Of a stretch of DNA of 64,000 nt, positions 17,601 to 24,998 are shown one piece after another. The notes below the pieces were generated by a model. It did no database searches, was not told where the DNA came from, and saw only the letters and a program-made list of their open reading frames with translations. The DNA is taken from NCBI RefSeq assembly GCF_011305535.1, contig NZ_CP049905.1, forward strand, positions 2,449,501 through 2,513,500. The letters are read 5' to 3'. Numbering within the stretch: position 1 is the first letter of the stretch; each line of letters starts with the position of its first letter. A program made the translations under genes and the position numbers. Origin of the DNA: Diaphorobacter sp. HDW4B. GTDB taxonomy: Bacteria > Pseudomonadota > Gammaproteobacteria > Burkholderiales > Burkholderiaceae_C.

Positions 17601-20180
17601 GCCACCCTCGAACAATTCCGCGCGATCCTGCAGAGAACGAAACGCCTGATCGCGCAGCGTCTTCACGCGCGTTTCGATGTCGTCGGCCTTCACCGGATCG
17701 AACAGCTCGGCACGCAAGCGCTGCGCCAGCTCCTTCAACTTGGTGATCAGCGGATCGCCCGCAAAGAACGCGTGCAGCGCATCGTTGTTGGTGAGCTTCT
17801 CGGTGCGCTTGGGCAGGCTTTGCACGATGCGCAGCGCCGCATCCAGTACGCCTTGAGCGCGGCGCTGGCGCTCGTCCTGCAGCGACTGGCGCTGCGACTC
17901 GAAGGTCTCCAGCAGCTCCTCGCGCTTGGCGACGATGTCCGTCAGAAACTGCTCGTGCTCGCCAAACTGGCCTTCGATTTCTTCGAGCTGCACCAGCAAG
18001 CGCGCAAGTTGCTCGTCGCATTTCTCCGGTGTCTGCGACAAGCCCAATGCGTTGACGATGCTCTGCGAGAACAAGGCCAGTTGCGCGGCAAACTGCGCGA
18101 CGTTTTCCGAACTACCCAGGCTGCTGCGACGCTGCTCGGCACGTGCGCGCACCTGGTTCAGGCGCGAGTAGATCGCCGAGATGCGATCCACCACCTGCGT
18201 CCGCTGCGTGGCGTCGTCTATCTTGAGGCCGCCCATCAATTCGGAGAGCATGTCGAGCGCCGTCGCAATGCGCGTCATCTCGGCCAGCGGCTCCTTCAAC
18301 TGGACCACCGTCGTCGATGCCTGCGCCTGCTCGTCGAGCTTCTTGAGCTCATCCACATAGGGCTGCAGCGCGGCGTCGGTGGCGATGAACGCCGCCGTGC
18401 GCTGCGACACTTCGCCCTGCACGTCGTTCACCGCCGTCACCATGGTGTCGATGTTCGCCGTGTCGACATAGCGCAGCTCGCGCGTCGACATCAACTGACC
18501 GCGCAGCCTGGCCAGTTCTTCGAGCGCGGTGACATGCTCGTCCACCGTCGTCCAGTCGCTCAGACGCACGCGCTTGAGCAGGGCCTGATGCTGCGTGGAC
18601 ACGTCGCTCATCGCACGCGACGACGCCTGGCGAATGCTCTCGACCTTTTCGTATTCGTCGATCACCGCATCGCCCGTGGCGACGATGCCGTGCAGCACCT
18701 CGTTCATCGCGGCAAGCGGCGGCGTGTTGATCCATTGATGGCGCTCGAACAGCAGCCGCGTGGTGTCGATCAGCCGCTCATAACGCGCGAGCGACACCTC
18801 GGGCGCAGCGATTTCCTTGCGCACGCTGTAGATATCGGAGATGCCGCTGACCAGCTCCGCATTGCCGATACGGCCCAGAAAGCTGTCCTTCTGCGGCTGG
18901 CGTGCGGCGTAGTCTTCCGATGCAAACGGCGTGCGCCAGATCTGCATGGGATGCACGCGCGCGGCCTCGTCGCTGTCGGCCGCGAAGATCACGATGCGGC
19001 CATCTTCGAGCCGCGCATAGCCGTGGCAGACGATGGGCGGCTGCAGCGCGCGCTCGATCAGGTTGTACTTGAACAGCGCCATGCGGCCGCTGCCCGGTTC
19101 GTAGAAGATGTAGAGCACATCCTCGCCGTTGGGCGAGCGGATGCTGCGGCGGTAGCGCATGCCCTGCATGTTCTGCTCGAACGAACGATGCTCGCCGTTC
19201 TGCAGCACATAGCCGCCGGGAAAGATGATGCCGTGGTCGTCGGGCAATTGAATGCACGCGCCCGCAATCGCGTCCATGCGCAGCACCTGGCGCGTGAGCG
19301 TGTTGTAGATGAGATAGCGCCACTGCTCTTCGCGGTACGGCAATATCTTCAGCAGAATCATGCTGCCGACCTGCGCGTATTCGAACACCGCATCGTCAAG
19401 CGACTGATTGGCTTCGATCACCGGCTCGCTGTAGATGCCGAGGCCATCGTTGGTGTTGTTTTCGACCTTGATGGTGAGTGTGCCGCCCAGCGTCTCGACA
19501 AACACCTTGTCGAGAATGTTCATGTGCGAGAAACGGCCCTGCACCAGTTGATCGCGGCCCGCGCGCAGCCACTCGAAATCGAACGGCGAAGGCAACTCGA
19601 TGTCGCGCTCGCCTCGGTTGTCTATGTATTTGACGGTCTTGCCATCGGGCGAGATCGACCAGCGAAACACGCGCACATCGGTGATGCGCTCGCCGATCTG
19701 AAAGCTCGCCAGCAGCTTGTTGTCGCGCACCGCGAGTTGCATGAGCCGCGTGTTCTTGTAGTAGGCGTACAGCTCCTGGAAGTCCTGCACAAAACTCTGG
19801 ATGCCGAGAAAGCTGTCCTTCAGATCGACCGAAGCAACGTCGTAGCCATGCTCGCCTTCTTCCAGCTTGTAGAGCGCAAACACGTCCTGCACGCGCGTGG
19901 TCTGCTTGAGCCCCATGAAGACGTTGTAGCCAAACAGAAGGTAGTCTCCGACCTGCGTGATGTCGCGGCCCACGCAGTTGTTTTCGGTGCGCACACGCAT
20001 GCGCCCGAGCACTTCCATCTGGCTGCGGCCGAACTCTTCGAGACGGTCTTCGTTGAGCTGGCGGACGAGGGATTCCAGCGTCTCGCCCTGCGTGGCCAGA
20101 CGCTTGGCCAGCACGTCATACGAGCCGCCACTGGCGACCGCCTGATCGACGACGGAAGAAGGCTGTTCAGCTTGAGACAT
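14679..20180 (-). CDS. Giant AAA+ ATPase, DUF3686 'DNA repair ATPase' family
   Basis: A very large protein of about 1833 residues. The N-terminal 700 residues include a beta-rich, repeated domain; residues about 450-900 are rich in helical, coiled-coil-like sequence. The AAA+ module lies near the C-terminus: Walker A PPGYGKTT around residue 1324 and Walker B LYIDDIQ around 1391. The last 250 residues are again helical. Databases label this family DNA repair ATPase, but the direct evidence is thin. Here it is the last gene of an operon with flotillin and PspA proteins, which argues for a membrane-linked remodelling role. A GTG at 20189 could extend it by three residues. Confidence 0.85.
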   Translation of the reverse strand: MSQAEQPSSVVDQAVASGGSYDVLAKRLATQGETLESLVRQLNEDRLEEFGRSQMEVLGRMRVRTENNCVGRDITQVGDYLLFGYNVFMGLKQTTRVQDVFALYKLEEGEHGYDVASVDLKDSFLGIQSFVQDFQELYAYYKNTRLMQLAVRDNKLLASFQIGERITDVRVFRWSISPDGKTVKYIDNRGERDIELPSPFDFEWLRAGRDQLVQGRFSHMNILDKVFVETLGGTLTIKVENNTNDGLGIYSEPVIEANQSLDDAVFEYAQVGSMILLKILPYREEQWRYLIYNTLTRQVLRMDAIAGACIQLPDDHGIIFPGGYVLQNGEHRSFEQNMQGMRYRRSIRSPNGEDVLYIFYEPGSGRMALFKYNLIERALQPPIVCHGYARLEDGRIVIFAADSDEAARVHPMQIWRTPFASEDYAARQPQKDSFLGRIGNAELVSGISDIYSVRKEIAAPEVSLARYERLIDTTRLLFERHQWINTPPLAAMNEVLHGIVATGDAVIDEYEKVESIRQASSRAMSDVSTQHQALLKRVRLSDWTTVDEHVTALEELARLRGQLMSTRELRYVDTANIDTMVTAVNDVQGEVSQRTAAFIATDAALQPYVDELKKLDEQAQASTTVVQLKEPLAEMTRIATALDMLSELMGGLKIDDATQRTQVVDRISAIYSRLNQVRARAEQRRSSLGSSENVAQFAAQLALFSQSIVNALGLSQTPEKCDEQLARLLVQLEEIEGQFGEHEQFLTDIVAKREELLETFESQRQSLQDERQRRAQGVLDAALRIVQSLPKRTEKLTNNDALHAFFAGDPLITKLKELAQRLRAELFDPVKADDIETRVKTLRDQAFRSLQDRAELFEGGGNVIKLGRHKFSVGNQDLELTLLPRNGALFLHLVGTEYFEAVDSPELAQLQAYWDVSTLAESPEFYRGEYLALSVVQAARNRTDGWDDTRLKQLAIDNAALTQAIREFAAPRYREGYERGIHDHDAALIIQALLPLRDAAGVLRFGPDARALAVLFWSEHERIQQPQLAAAIAQWPRRAQHAHSMQTLFASETELLTLQADIGAQLRGFADERGVLEVFNELSAHGDIDGLIRAAANYLQAELAQKALRFHFSSYGQSAVAALQTALKSDTQNPTQWDDMQAYWRGDDRQHRNQAAPLAERWRSALHWLQTACKALKTPEGDALLAYCGEAASWLTCASHVPNTVSNVDLRAPVQGLLGQHPRIANGAMTLQIDDLGMRAAHHFRIFVPQFERYQQLRQQVLKGYRERIRVEEFKAKPLTSFVRNKLINESYLPVIGDNLAKQIGAVGETRRTDQMGLLMMISPPGYGKTTLMEYVASRLGLIFMKINGPALGHSVRSLDPAQAPDATAAKELEKLNLALEMANNVMLYIDDIQHTHPEFLQKFISLSDGTRRIEGVWRGQTKTHDLRGKRFCIVMAGNPYTESGEVFKIPDMLANRADIYNLGDVLGGMEDVFKLSYIENSMTSNAVLAPMATRSLQDLYLLIDKAQGKDVSSNALSHEYSSAELREIDATLQRMLKVREVVYRVNQQYIQSAAQDDNYRQEPPFKLQGSYRNMNKLSEKITPVMNDAEMQQMLDDHYQGEAQMLTTGAEENLLKLRELRGALNAEQSTRWNDIKAEFLRQKAMGGAGADAGTRVASQLVDLVAATRDLATTQQTGSAQSLSQADRQGQLFLKLGQLQQAQAKQSASDWGDLLNQLQSAQRASDESLQRISEALARSSQGGQGVGGVEASERAVQRLGALVQSAMQPVADHLEHSRRQQLGLHRVLMQVATRMQEQIDALRKSGKPTLRADDIDNAFNTMARDELEQREKDK

Positions 20181-20242
20181 AGAGCTCACAAACTTTCGCG
20201 TTGGCCAGAAGGCTGAATGCGTGATGGCGTTGCGCGTCCATC

Positions 20243-20400
20243 TTCTGGCGGCGAAGCCTGTCGGCTTCGATTGGTTATTCGTGCATGGGCGTCAATACAG
20301 CCCTTGATACTTTGTTGCGCAGCCTTGCCGTACATGTGTACTGTCTGCGGCTGCGACGTCGCGTCTCAAGGGCTGTATTGCCGTTGTGGCCATGGCTTCT
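20243..20400. repeat. Palindromic intergenic repeat, copy 1
   Basis: About 150 bp with nested inverted repeats: a hairpin CGAAGCC/GGCTTCG (20252-20269), a perfect 14-bp outer pair at 20294-20307 and 20366-20379, and an inner stem with the palindrome GTACATGTGTAC. Almost the same structure occurs at 27310-27450 in the same orientation. Such sequences are repeated in Comamonadaceae genomes. It fills the 274-bp gap between the flotillin and AAA+ genes. Confidence 0.8.
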
Positions 20401-20454
20401 GCATCGCGCCCACTTCATGAGCCATCGACGCAGAAAGCCCAGCCGTCATCTGCC

Positions 20455-22533
20455 TCAAGCCGCTGGTGGCGTCTTGCCGTCGTTGTTGCTGCCGCTGCTG
20501 TTTCCGAGCAGCGACGACACCCCGCCCTTGCTGCTCAGAAACTTGTTGAGCAACTCCTGCACGATGGGGCTCTTGCCGGATACGCCTTCGATCGCCTTGC
20601 CCACCGACAGCGCCTTGGCGAAATTGTCGAAGAACGCGCCTTCGCCGCCGACGATGTCAATGTTGGCCTTGCTGAGCGCGGACGACAGCACTTCGGCTTG
20701 GTCCTTGGCGACACTCTTGTTGGCTTCGATGGCCGCAAGCGCCTGCTCGAAGTTCTTTTCGAGCTGCATGCGAAACTCTTCGTGCGAGCGCGCCTGATCG
20801 TTCAGACCGCCGAGCGCGGTGAACTTCTCGGTCAGGCCCTTGGCCTCGGCGAACAGCTTGTCGCGCAGCACGTCGGCCTCGGACGTACCCACCTCGCGTG
20901 TGACCAGCGCCTTGGTGTTGCCCACCTGCGCCTCGCCGCGCGCCTGTGCCAACAGACGCTCTTCCAGCACCCGGGCATCGGCCAGACCCTGCTTCTCGTT
21001 GGCGTCCGCCGTCGCTTCGATCACGCGGGCATGGGCCAGGCCCTTTTCCTGATCGCCCTTGGCTTCGGCAATCAGGCGCTCGGAGATCACCTTGGCCTGC
21101 GCCATGCCTTCCTTCTCGATGGCGGCGGCGGTCACTTCGCGCACCTTCGCATCGGCAAGACCCGGCGCTGCACGTTCCACTTCAATGGCTTCGGCCATCT
21201 TCTTCTTGGCTTCTGCGGTCTTGGCGGAGGCTTCGAGTTCCGCCTGCGCCAGCGTCGTCACTTCCACGGCCTTGTGGCGGGATGCGATCTCGTCGGCCTC
21301 GGCCTTCTTCACCTGACGCACCAGTTCTTCCTGAGCGGCCGCTTCAGCGGTGAGCACGGTGACCTGCTTCATGCGATCGGCTTCGGAGACCGCACGCACT
21401 TCCTTGATGCGTTCTTCTTCCTGCGCCACGGTCTTTTCCACCGCCACGCGTTCGCGGATCACGTTGGCGATGTTGGCCTTTTCGACTTCAATGGCCTTTT
21501 CTTTTTCGATGCGCTGCAACTCCACTTCGCGTTGGCGCGAGACGATTTCAAGGTCCTTCGCACGCGTGACCTTTTCGACTTCGATCACCACCGCGCGCTC
21601 GCGGTTCTGCTGCGCCACGGCCACTTCGCGCTGGCGGTTTTCTTCGCGAATGTCGAGCTGTTCCTGCGTCTGGATGCGCGCGTTCTCGGCCTTCAGGCGT
21701 TCTTCCTCCTGCACCTTCTGCGTCTCGGCCTGCTCGCGTGCCTGAATGGTCGCGATCTCGCGTTTCTGGCGGGCTTCGGCATCGGCCTGTTGACGCGCCA
21801 AGGCCAGCATCGCTTCCTTGGTTTCGACGTTCTTCTTGGTGATCGCCAGATCGGCGTTGCGTTCCAGTTCGTTGGTCACGATGTTCTGGTTGGCGGTCAG
21901 CTCGGTGATCTTGCGGATGCCTTCAGCATCGAGAATGTTGTTCGGATCGAGCGAGGACTTCGGCGTCTGCTCCAGGTAGTCGATGGCCACGTCTTCGAGC
22001 ACATAGCCGTTCAGGTCGTTGCCGATCACATGGATGATCTGGTCGCGGAAATCCTGGCGGTTCTCGAACAGCTTCACAAACTCGATCTGCTTGCCCACGG
22101 TCTTCAATGCTTCGGAGAACTTGGCGTTGAACAGCTCGTTGACGGCCACTTTGTCGGAGGCGCGATCCACGCCGATCGACTTGGCCACCTTGAGCACGTC
22201 TTCCGAGGTTTCGTTCACGCGCAGATAGAAGGCCACGGTGATGTCGGCGCGCATGTTGTCCTTGCAGATCAGACCTTCCTTGCCGCGTCGGTCGATCTCC
22301 AGCGTGATCAGCGAAATCTGCATGAACTCCTTCTTGTGGATCACGGGCAGCACCAGGCCGCCGGTGAACTTCACCTTGGGCTGCGAGGTCGTGTCGTTGA
22401 TGATCAACGCCGTGCCTTGCGGGACCTTGATGTAGAAGGCCTTGACCATGGCGAGCATGGCGAAGATCAGGATGACGATGACCGCAACGGTCACGCCGAG
22501 AACGATGTACCACTCGGAGAAGTTCAAGCTCAT
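20455..22533 (-). CDS. yqiK: Flotillin/SPFH-family membrane protein (YqiK-like)
   Basis: A 692-residue protein with one N-terminal membrane segment (about residues 8-30), an SPFH domain (to about 200), then a very long Glu/Ala/Lys-rich coiled coil (about 220-600) and a Gly/Ser-rich tail. This is the layout of YqiK-type bacterial flotillins, which scaffold membrane microdomains. Upstream is the YqiJ-like gene, its usual partner, and downstream the giant AAA+ ATPase. Confidence 0.92.
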   Translation of the reverse strand: MSLNFSEWYIVLGVTVAVIVILIFAMLAMVKAFYIKVPQGTALIINDTTSQPKVKFTGGLVLPVIHKKEFMQISLITLEIDRRGKEGLICKDNMRADITVAFYLRVNETSEDVLKVAKSIGVDRASDKVAVNELFNAKFSEALKTVGKQIEFVKLFENRQDFRDQIIHVIGNDLNGYVLEDVAIDYLEQTPKSSLDPNNILDAEGIRKITELTANQNIVTNELERNADLAITKKNVETKEAMLALARQQADAEARQKREIATIQAREQAETQKVQEEERLKAENARIQTQEQLDIREENRQREVAVAQQNRERAVVIEVEKVTRAKDLEIVSRQREVELQRIEKEKAIEVEKANIANVIRERVAVEKTVAQEEERIKEVRAVSEADRMKQVTVLTAEAAAQEELVRQVKKAEADEIASRHKAVEVTTLAQAELEASAKTAEAKKKMAEAIEVERAAPGLADAKVREVTAAAIEKEGMAQAKVISERLIAEAKGDQEKGLAHARVIEATADANEKQGLADARVLEERLLAQARGEAQVGNTKALVTREVGTSEADVLRDKLFAEAKGLTEKFTALGGLNDQARSHEEFRMQLEKNFEQALAAIEANKSVAKDQAEVLSSALSKANIDIVGGEGAFFDNFAKALSVGKAIEGVSGKSPIVQELLNKFLSSKGGVSSLLGNSSGSNNDGKTPPAA

Positions 22534-22595
22534 GGGTTCAGTCCCTCACAGTGAAAACAAGAATCGAGAATCGAGAAAAAAAGCGGTGCCAACTT

Positions 22596-23267
22596 TCAGC
22601 GCGGCGGCAGCTCGGTGCCGTCGAATTCGGCCTTGCTGACCACGCGCCAGGCGTTGTGTTCCTTCATGTGTTCGATGAGCACGACCTCGGTGCCGCGCGC
22701 CAGTTCGCGGTCGAACGAGCGCATCTGCACGTTGAGCCCGCCGCCGCCGTCTTCCACGCTGCCGTAGCCCTGGCTTGCATTGACGATGGCGCTGCGCACC
22801 AGCCCCGAGCGGCCCAGAACGATCTTGGCTTCTTCAGGCGGCGCAACCATTGCGATCACCTTGCGCAGCGGCCGCAGCACGATGACCGTGGCGATGAAAC
22901 CCAGCACGGCAGCGGCGGCAAAGAGGCCGGTGCCGGTGGCGATGTTCAGCAGCGTCCAGCCCTGCGGCATCGGCACGGCATGCGCGAGCGTGTAGCTGAT
23001 CAGCCAGGACAGCAGAAACAGCACGGTGAGGATCACGGTGAGCGGAACGCCGCCCAGGCCCACCTTGAGCAGCAGGCCGGCGAGCGCGCCGATGGAGTCT
23101 TCCGGGCCGTGCGCGTGATGGCTGCCATCGAAGAGCGCCCAATGATCGATCGTGTGGTGGTCCACCAGACCGAAGATGGCGATCACCCAGTACAGCAGCA
23201 TGCTCAGCAGCAGCATGCCGAAGATGAATGTCGGAAAACTCAGTGCGTACTGCAAAAAAGCCGCCAT
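22596..23267 (-). CDS. yqiJ: YqiJ-like membrane protein with C-terminal OB-fold domain
   Basis: A 223-residue protein with several hydrophobic segments (residues about 10-35, 70-100, 105-130) and a C-terminal region DGGGGLNVQMRSFDRELARGTEVVLIEH that resembles the NfeD/OB-fold domain. YqiJ-type proteins are encoded next to YqiK flotillins and are thought to work with them in the membrane. It ends 62 nt before the flotillin start. Confidence 0.75.
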   Translation of the reverse strand: MAAFLQYALSFPTFIFGMLLLSMLLYWVIAIFGLVDHHTIDHWALFDGSHHAHGPEDSIGALAGLLLKVGLGGVPLTVILTVLFLLSWLISYTLAHAVPMPQGWTLLNIATGTGLFAAAAVLGFIATVIVLRPLRKVIAMVAPPEEAKIVLGRSGLVRSAIVNASQGYGSVEDGGGGLNVQMRSFDRELARGTEVVLIEHMKEHNAWRVVSKAEFDGTELPPR

Positions 23268-23375
23268 GCAGACCCTCCTTCAACGGTTTGATGTTGTTCG
23301 GCGCTGCCTCGCTTGGCGATCTCACGAGGTCAGCATTTTCTTGGCCATCGGGATGTTGTTCTGTCTCTTCTTTTC

Positions 23376-23401
23376 GAGCACTCTTGGCGGTGCTCTTTTT
23401 T
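23376..23401 (+). terminator. Possible hairpin with T-tract between the pspA and yqiJ genes
   Basis: GAGCAC and GTGCTC with a T-run on the plus strand. No plus-strand gene precedes it, so as a terminator it would block antisense transcription; on the minus strand it lacks a T-run and may only attenuate. Confidence 0.3.
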
Positions 23402-23443
23402 CGCTTTCCGGCAAACGATGCCAGAAAGCGCATCAGGCGCTGA

Positions 23444-24148
23444 TCAGGCGGATTTCGATGCCTGCTGCTGCGCCTTCAATCGCTCCAGCACGGTCTGCGC
23501 ACTGCCCGCCTGCGGGGTGATGCCGGCTGCGCGCAGCTTGGCGTCGAGCACGTCTTCATTGCTCTCGCGCGAAAGCTCCGCCGCGCTTTGCAGACGCGCG
23601 CCGCGCTCGGCCTGCTTCTGCTTGATGCGTTCGAGCGAATCGAGCGCGTTCTGCACACGCGATTGCGAACCCGTGTAGCGACCGGCCACGGTGGCCTGCG
23701 CGCGCTGCACGCTCTCGGTGGCCTTCACCGTGTCGGCCTGTTGCTTCAGGCGCTTGATGTTGGTCTGCGCGGTGTTGATGGCGGCGCGCAGCTCTTCCAC
23801 GCTCTGCGTGTAGGCCGTGCTTTGCGCCTCTTCCTCATCGCGCTGCGCTTCGAGCAGCGAGACCTTGCCCGCCACTTCGAGCGCAAGCGCTTCGTCATTC
23901 GTCTCCAGCGCCTTGATCGCATAGCCTTCGTACTCGGCGATCTTCATGCGCGTGGTCTGCAGCTTGCCCGCGGCGAGCTTCTGCTTGGCCATGATCTCGG
24001 CCAGTGCTTCCTTGGACTTGTTCAGATCGTTGTCCGCGTCGCGGATTTCCTGATCGAGGATGCGCAGCGCCTGGCTGTCGGTGACAGCCTCGCCCGCTTC
24101 ATGTGCAGCACCGCGCAGCGCGGTCACCAGCTTGTTCCAAACGGCCAT
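23444..24148 (-). CDS. pspA: PspA/IM30 family envelope-stress protein
   Basis: A 234-residue, almost entirely helical coiled-coil protein: MAVWNKLVTALRGAAHEAGEAVTDSQALRILDQEIRDADNDLNKSKEALAEIMAKQ is the PspA/IM30 opening. Such proteins assemble on damaged inner membrane and limit proton leakage. It is closer to the YjfJ type than to classical PspA, as it is partnered by DUF2170 rather than PspB/PspC. Start at 24148 after AAGGAG. Confidence 0.9.
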   Translation of the reverse strand: MAVWNKLVTALRGAAHEAGEAVTDSQALRILDQEIRDADNDLNKSKEALAEIMAKQKLAAGKLQTTRMKIAEYEGYAIKALETNDEALALEVAGKVSLLEAQRDEEEAQSTAYTQSVEELRAAINTAQTNIKRLKQQADTVKATESVQRAQATVAGRYTGSQSRVQNALDSLERIKQKQAERGARLQSAAELSRESNEDVLDAKLRAAGITPQAGSAQTVLERLKAQQQASKSA

Positions 24149-24206
24149 GATGAACTCCTTTTGCTGTGGGTTGTGGATGACGATGGACTGCGTCGCGCCG
24201 CCGCCC

Positions 24207-24851
24207 TCAGGCGGTTTCCGCAACGCGCGGCAGGTAGGACGCGAGCGCCTCGGTCACCTGGATCACGTTGTCGGCCAGCGTGAGGATCTCGCAGATGATG
24301 TCGTCGCTGCTGGCGGACGAGCGCAGCGCGGCGAACATCACATAGCCCTCGCCGCTCGCGCCCAGTGGCTCCAGCGCGATGGTGGCGAAGGGAAAGAGCT
24401 TCTGCAGCCGCAGGATCTGCTCGTTGAGTCCCGCACGGTCGGTCACGTCGCTGGCCGACCAGAGAAAGGACTCGACCACCAGTTGCTCGCCCGAGAGCGC
24501 AACGTGCACGGGCAGATCGCCAAAGTCGGGCAGCGTGACCAGCAGGCTGGCGTCGGCGCCTTCGAGCACCTCGACCTGCAGCTTGCCGTCCTGGGCCAGC
24601 GCCGAGGTCTTCAGGTCAGCCGCGAGACTGCGGACATTCCAGTACGAGTGAGAGCCTGTTTCCATGTCTTCCTCCTTGTCATGCAACGTCAAAGAACCCG
24701 CTGGAGCCGTGGGCAGGCGCATGAGCTTTTCCAGCCGATGCAATGCCGCCCCGTGCTCGGGAAGTATCCAGACCTCCTTCTTGACCAGCCCCTGCTCACG
24801 CAAGCGCTGGCGATGGAGTCTCTGGTAGTAGGCCGATGTTTTCTCTTCCAT
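24207..24851 (-). CDS. yjfI: DUF2170 (YjfI-like) protein with N-terminal putative ribbon-helix-helix extension; two likely starts
   Basis: The core from about residue 63 (METGSHSYWNVRSLAADLKTS) to the end matches DUF2170/YjfI, a PspA-YjfJ operon partner. The first 62 residues (YYQRLHRQRLREQGLVKKEVWILPEHGAALHRLEKLMR) look like a small DNA-binding or antitoxin-like helical module. Strong AAGGAGG lies just before an internal ATG at 24665 and no good site precedes the ATG at 24851. Thus a 152-residue core and a 214-residue long form are both plausible. A perfect inverted repeat 18 nt upstream of 24851 could be an operator for the long form. Confidence 0.75.
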   Translation of the reverse strand: MEEKTSAYYQRLHRQRLREQGLVKKEVWILPEHGAALHRLEKLMRLPTAPAGSLTLHDKEEDMETGSHSYWNVRSLAADLKTSALAQDGKLQVEVLEGADASLLVTLPDFGDLPVHVALSGEQLVVESFLWSASDVTDRAGLNEQILRLQKLFPFATIALEPLGASGEGYVMFAALRSSASSDDIICEILTLADNVIQVTEALASYLPRVAETA

Positions 24852-24868
24852 GTCACTACTGTAGATTC

Positions 24869-24893
24869 ATTACATGTGATGATGACATGTAAT
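24869..24893. promoter_or_regulatory. Perfect inverted repeat upstream of the DUF2170 gene
   Basis: ATTACATGT and ACATGTAAT, 9-bp arms separated by 7 bp, centred about 30 bp before the ATG at 24851. Position and symmetry fit an autoregulatory operator of the pspA-flotillin operon. Confidence 0.65.
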
Positions 24894-24936
24894 TGTTTCG
24901 AGTGGTTAAAAACCATGCAACACGATGTGTTTTGAT

Positions 24937-24975
24937 ACAAAAAAGCCGCCAACAGCGCTCCACTGTTGGCGGCTT
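24937..24975 (-). terminator. Rho-independent terminator of copA
   Basis: AAGCCGCCAACAG and CTGTTGGCGGCTT make a 13-bp perfect stem with a 7-nt loop; on the minus strand it is followed by a T-run. It lies 24 nt after the copA stop. Confidence 0.92.
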
Positions 24976-24998
24976 CCTGCTTTTGCGCAAGAGTGGGC

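Noticed and set aside
15387-20216. A very long plus-strand open frame opposite the AAA+ ATPase
   Set aside because: Rich in His, Arg and Gln with no recognisable domain; high-GC third-position bias of the true minus-strand gene creates such mirror frames.
20386-22554. A 722-codon plus-strand frame opposite the flotillin gene
   Set aside because: Composition (Phe, Leu, His) is the reverse of a coiled coil with Glu/Ala/Lys codons; no independent support.
23268-23443. A small gene between the PspA and YqiJ genes
   Set aside because: Only short frames without ribosome sites or similarity; the gap holds a hairpin.
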